A DNA stretch of 7,922 bases, from positions 1 to 7,922 of the forward strand of contig CAKKSJ010000438.1 in the NCBI GenBank assembly GCA_919902965.1, in the 5' to 3' direction. This document shows, piece by piece, positions 6,707 to 7,922 of this stretch; positions within the stretch are counted from its first letter, which is position 1, and each line of letters starts with the position of its first letter. Under the pieces are notes generated by a model. That model was not told where the DNA came from, did not search any database, and saw only the letters and a program-made list of their open reading frames with translations. Both the position numbers and the translations under genes were made by a program. Origin of the DNA: Burkholderiales bacterium. Its GTDB lineage: Bacteria; Pseudomonadota; Gammaproteobacteria; Burkholderiales; SG8-39.

Positions 6707-7654
6707 TCAGTCTTGCGCCAGCGCCGCCTGCAACTCTTCGCGCAGGGCGACAGCCGCGCCGAGTTTGCCGACCACGACGCTGGCCGCGCAGTTGGCCACG
6801 TGCACCGCGTGCGGCAGCGCCGCACCGCTGCCGAGCATGGCGGCAAGCGCTGCAATGACGGTATCGCCGGCGCCACTCACATCGAACACCTCGCGTGCTT
6901 TCGCCGCTTCGTGCAGCACTTTGTTCTCCTGGTACAGGCTCATGCCCTCCTCGCTGCGCGTCAACAGCAGTGCCTCGGCGCCCAGTTCGCGCCGCAGCGC
7001 TTGCGCGCGCTCGGTAAGATCCTGCTCGCTTTTCCAGCGCCCCACCACTTCGCGCATTTCGGCGCGATTGGGCGTAACCACAGTCGCGCCATGGTAAAGC
7101 GAATAATCGTCGCCTTTGGGATCGACCAGGATGATCTTGCCGGCAGCGCGCGCGAGTTCGATCATTTTCGCGATATGGGTGAGTCCGCCCTTGCCGTAGT
7201 CGGACAGCACCAGCACATTGCAACCGGCAAGCAGTGATTCGAAATCGGCCAGCGTGTCCGCCAGCGCCTCGTGGCTGGGTTGGGTCTCGAAATCGATGCG
7301 CAATAGCTGCTGCTGCCTGCCGATCACGCGCAGCTTGACCGTGGTGGGAATGCCCGGATCCTTGTGCAGACAGGTGACTACCCGCTCGGCCTCGACCAGC
7401 TCGCGCAGGCGCGCGCCGGCCTCGTCGTCGCCGACTACCGACAGCAGCGTCACCTGCGCACCCAGGGCGGTCGCATTGCGCGCCACGTTCGCTGCGCCGC
7501 CCGGACGCTCCTCGACGCGCGCCACCTTGACCACGGGCACCGGCGCCTCGGGCGATATGCGGTTCACCTCGCCGAACCAGTAGCGATCGAGCATCACATC
7601 GCCGACCACCAGCAGGCGCGCTTTGGACAAATCCGGCAGAAGTTTCAATTCCAT
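6707..7654 (-). CDS. rfaE1: D-glycero-beta-D-manno-heptose-7-phosphate kinase (HldE N-terminal type)
   Basis: Length is 315 aa from ATG 7652-7654. This PfkB-family sugar kinase phosphorylates heptose 7-phosphate at C1, feeding the ADP-heptose branch completed by HldD. Motifs: VVGDVMLDRYWFG near residues 16-28, SPEAPVPVVKV, the PfkB signature PGGAANVARN (51-60), and the C-terminal DVSGAGDT (258-265) whose Asp264 is the likely catalytic base. Only the kinase half of E. coli HldE is present; the cytidylyltransferase (RfaE2/HldC) must be encoded elsewhere. Start choice: GGGA lies 6 nt before the ATG, while a stronger GAGGG (7670-7674) lies 9 nt before an in-frame TTG two codons upstream (7658-7660). 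Either start changes only two residues. It is the first gene of the minus-strand operon. Confidence 0.95.
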   Translation of the reverse strand: MELKLLPDLSKARLLVVGDVMLDRYWFGEVNRISPEAPVPVVKVARVEERPGGAANVARNATALGAQVTLLSVVGDDEAGARLRELVEAERVVTCLHKDPGIPTTVKLRVIGRQQQLLRIDFETQPSHEALADTLADFESLLAGCNVLVLSDYGKGGLTHIAKMIELARAAGKIILVDPKGDDYSLYHGATVVTPNRAEMREVVGRWKSEQDLTERAQALRRELGAEALLLTRSEEGMSLYQENKVLHEAAKAREVFDVSGAGDTVIAALAAMLGSGAALPHAVHVANCAASVVVGKLGAAVALREELQAALAQD

Positions 7655-7686
7655 TCCCAATCCCGTTCGCCCTCGTGTTTCGTCTA

Positions 7687-7692
7687 TCTATA
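7687..7692 (-). promoter_or_regulatory. Possible -10 box (TATAGA) of the rfaE1 operon
   Basis: On the minus strand TATAGA matches five of six bases of TATAAT and would give a leader of about 25 nt before rfaE1. No recognisable -35 box is found 16-18 bp upstream, so the call is weak. The operon may instead be transcribed from farther upstream, through the hairpins at 7748-7916. Confidence 0.25.
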
Positions 7693-7747
7693 CCCGCGCT
7701 GATTCAGATCGCGATTCCGTTACTGCCTATCTGTGGCGTTTGAACTT

Positions 7748-7771
7748 GCGCGGACGGCGCCCCGTCCGCGC
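7748..7771. repeat. Inverted repeat H1, 10-bp GC stem upstream of rfaE1
   Basis: GCGCGGACGG (7748-7757) and CCGTCCGCGC (7762-7771) are perfect complements separated by CGCC. There is no T-run on either strand, so it is not a standard terminator. It abuts the larger hairpin H2 with one intervening base. It could act as a transcript structure in the operon leader or form part of the adjacent palindromic element. Confidence 0.6.
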
Positions 7772-7772
7772 G

Positions 7773-7823
7773 GATCGCCGATTGCGCGTGGATGAAAAAC
7801 ATATCCGCACACAATCGGCGATC
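7773..7823. repeat. Palindromic element H2: 51 nt, 22-nt arms, 7-nt loop
   Basis: The outer arms GATCGCCGATTG (7773-7784) and CAATCGGCGATC (7812-7823) pair perfectly. The inner ten positions continue the stem with two C/A mismatches (7785/7811 and 7787/7809) and two G/T pairs (7789/7807 and 7794/7802). The loop is AAAAACA (7795-7801). Each imperfect pair would be restored by a single transition, as expected of a once-perfect palindrome that has drifted. The core GGATGAAAAACATATCCG (7790-7807) is nearly the same as that of H3 read on the other strand. It lies about 120 bp upstream of rfaE1. Function is unknown. Confidence 0.8.
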
Positions 7824-7865
7824 TCCGGCTAAACCAACCCCCGAATCGCAACTGCTTTTATCAAT

Positions 7866-7916
7866 AACCGTGTTTTTGGTACGGATGCGCTTTTCATCCG
7901 TACCAAAAACACGGTT
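7866..7916. repeat. Palindromic element H3: perfect 22-bp arms, 7-nt loop
   Basis: The arm from 7866 (AACCGTGTTTTTGG...) to 7887 is exactly complementary to 7895-7916 (...CCAAAAACACGGTT), with loop CGCTTTT (7888-7894). All 22 pairs are Watson-Crick. The T5 run precedes and the A5 run follows the central stem on both strands, the reverse of a terminator. On the minus strand the core is GGATGAAAAGCGCATCCG (7882-7899), 15 of 18 identical to the H2 core. Total length (51), arm length (22) and loop length (7) equal those of H2, but the outer arms are unrelated. It ends 6 bases before the window edge. Candidates are a REP/BIME or MITE-type repeat or a structured RNA. Confidence 0.85.
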
Positions 7917-7922
7917 GGCGCG

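Larger units (their letters stand above)
7655..7922. other. Non-coding upstream region of the rfaE1 operon
   Basis: This 268-bp stretch has no convincing gene. Short open frames across it are interrupted by the palindromes and lack Shine-Dalgarno sequences. It holds the weak -10 box, hairpin H1, and the two 51-nt palindromes H2 and H3, separated by 42 bases of unstructured sequence (7824-7865). Many betaproteobacteria have lapB or other genes just upstream of rfaE1; here the neighbour on that side is outside the window. Confidence 0.6.

Noticed and set aside
7623..7832. Plus-strand open frame of 69 codons upstream of rfaE1
   Set aside because: It overlaps the rfaE1 start and runs through hairpins H1 and H2; no Shine-Dalgarno and no family resemblance.
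7866..7922. Integron attC site or CRISPR repeat reading of the H3 palindrome
   Set aside because: The flank GTTGGCG does not fit the GTTRRRY/RYYYAAC core sites and there is no imperfect extrahelical-base pattern. There are no regularly spaced repeats with spacers for CRISPR.

Overview
The window reads as chromosome of a GC-rich betaproteobacterium. The evidence is a five-gene block of LPS-heptose, cysteine and RNA-modification genes (rfaE1-hldD-cysM-exonuclease-rlmD) in a betaproteobacterial order, a heptose kinase without its cytidylyltransferase half, and a YccA-type membrane protein. Nitrosomonadales or Rhodocyclales-like lineages would fit, but I cannot name a genus from sequence alone.

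Layout, left to right. Bases 1-355 (minus strand) hold the edge of an accessory module: a partial winged-helix antitoxin-like gene (HVO_A0114/TumA family) running off the left edge, preceded by the last 27 codons of what looks like its TumE-type toxin partner. That toxin remnant stops about 31 bases from the 3' end of a complete tRNA-Ser(UGA) gene (389-478, minus), a typical site of island integration. A plausible tRNA promoter lies at 506-533. Next is a minus-strand gene for an exported ClpP-fold (COG3904-like) protein (597-1634). A 267-base divergent spacer separates it from yccA on the plus strand (1902-2603), which ends in a strong hairpin terminator at 2624-2653.

From 7654 down to 2679 five minus-strand genes form one tightly packed operon: rfaE1 (ADP-heptose pathway kinase), hldD (ADP-heptose epimerase), cysM (cysteine synthase B), a PolB-type 3'-5' exonuclease and rlmD (23S rRNA m5U1939 methyltransferase). 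Junctions are 21 nt, an ATGA overlap, 6 nt and 3 nt. The first two genes act in the same pathway, which supplies the inner-core heptose of LPS. The other three are housekeeping genes sharing the transcript. The operon converges on yccA.

The right end (7655-7922) is non-coding and the most curious part. It has three consecutive inverted repeats. Two of them (7773-7823 and 7866-7916) are both exactly 51 nt, with 22-nt arms and a 7-nt loop. They share a nearly identical core on opposite strands (15 of 18 bases) but have unrelated outer arms. This looks like an inverted pair of palindromic elements (REP/BIME-like or MITE-like) upstream of the heptose operon. I see no clearly new multi-gene system in the window.
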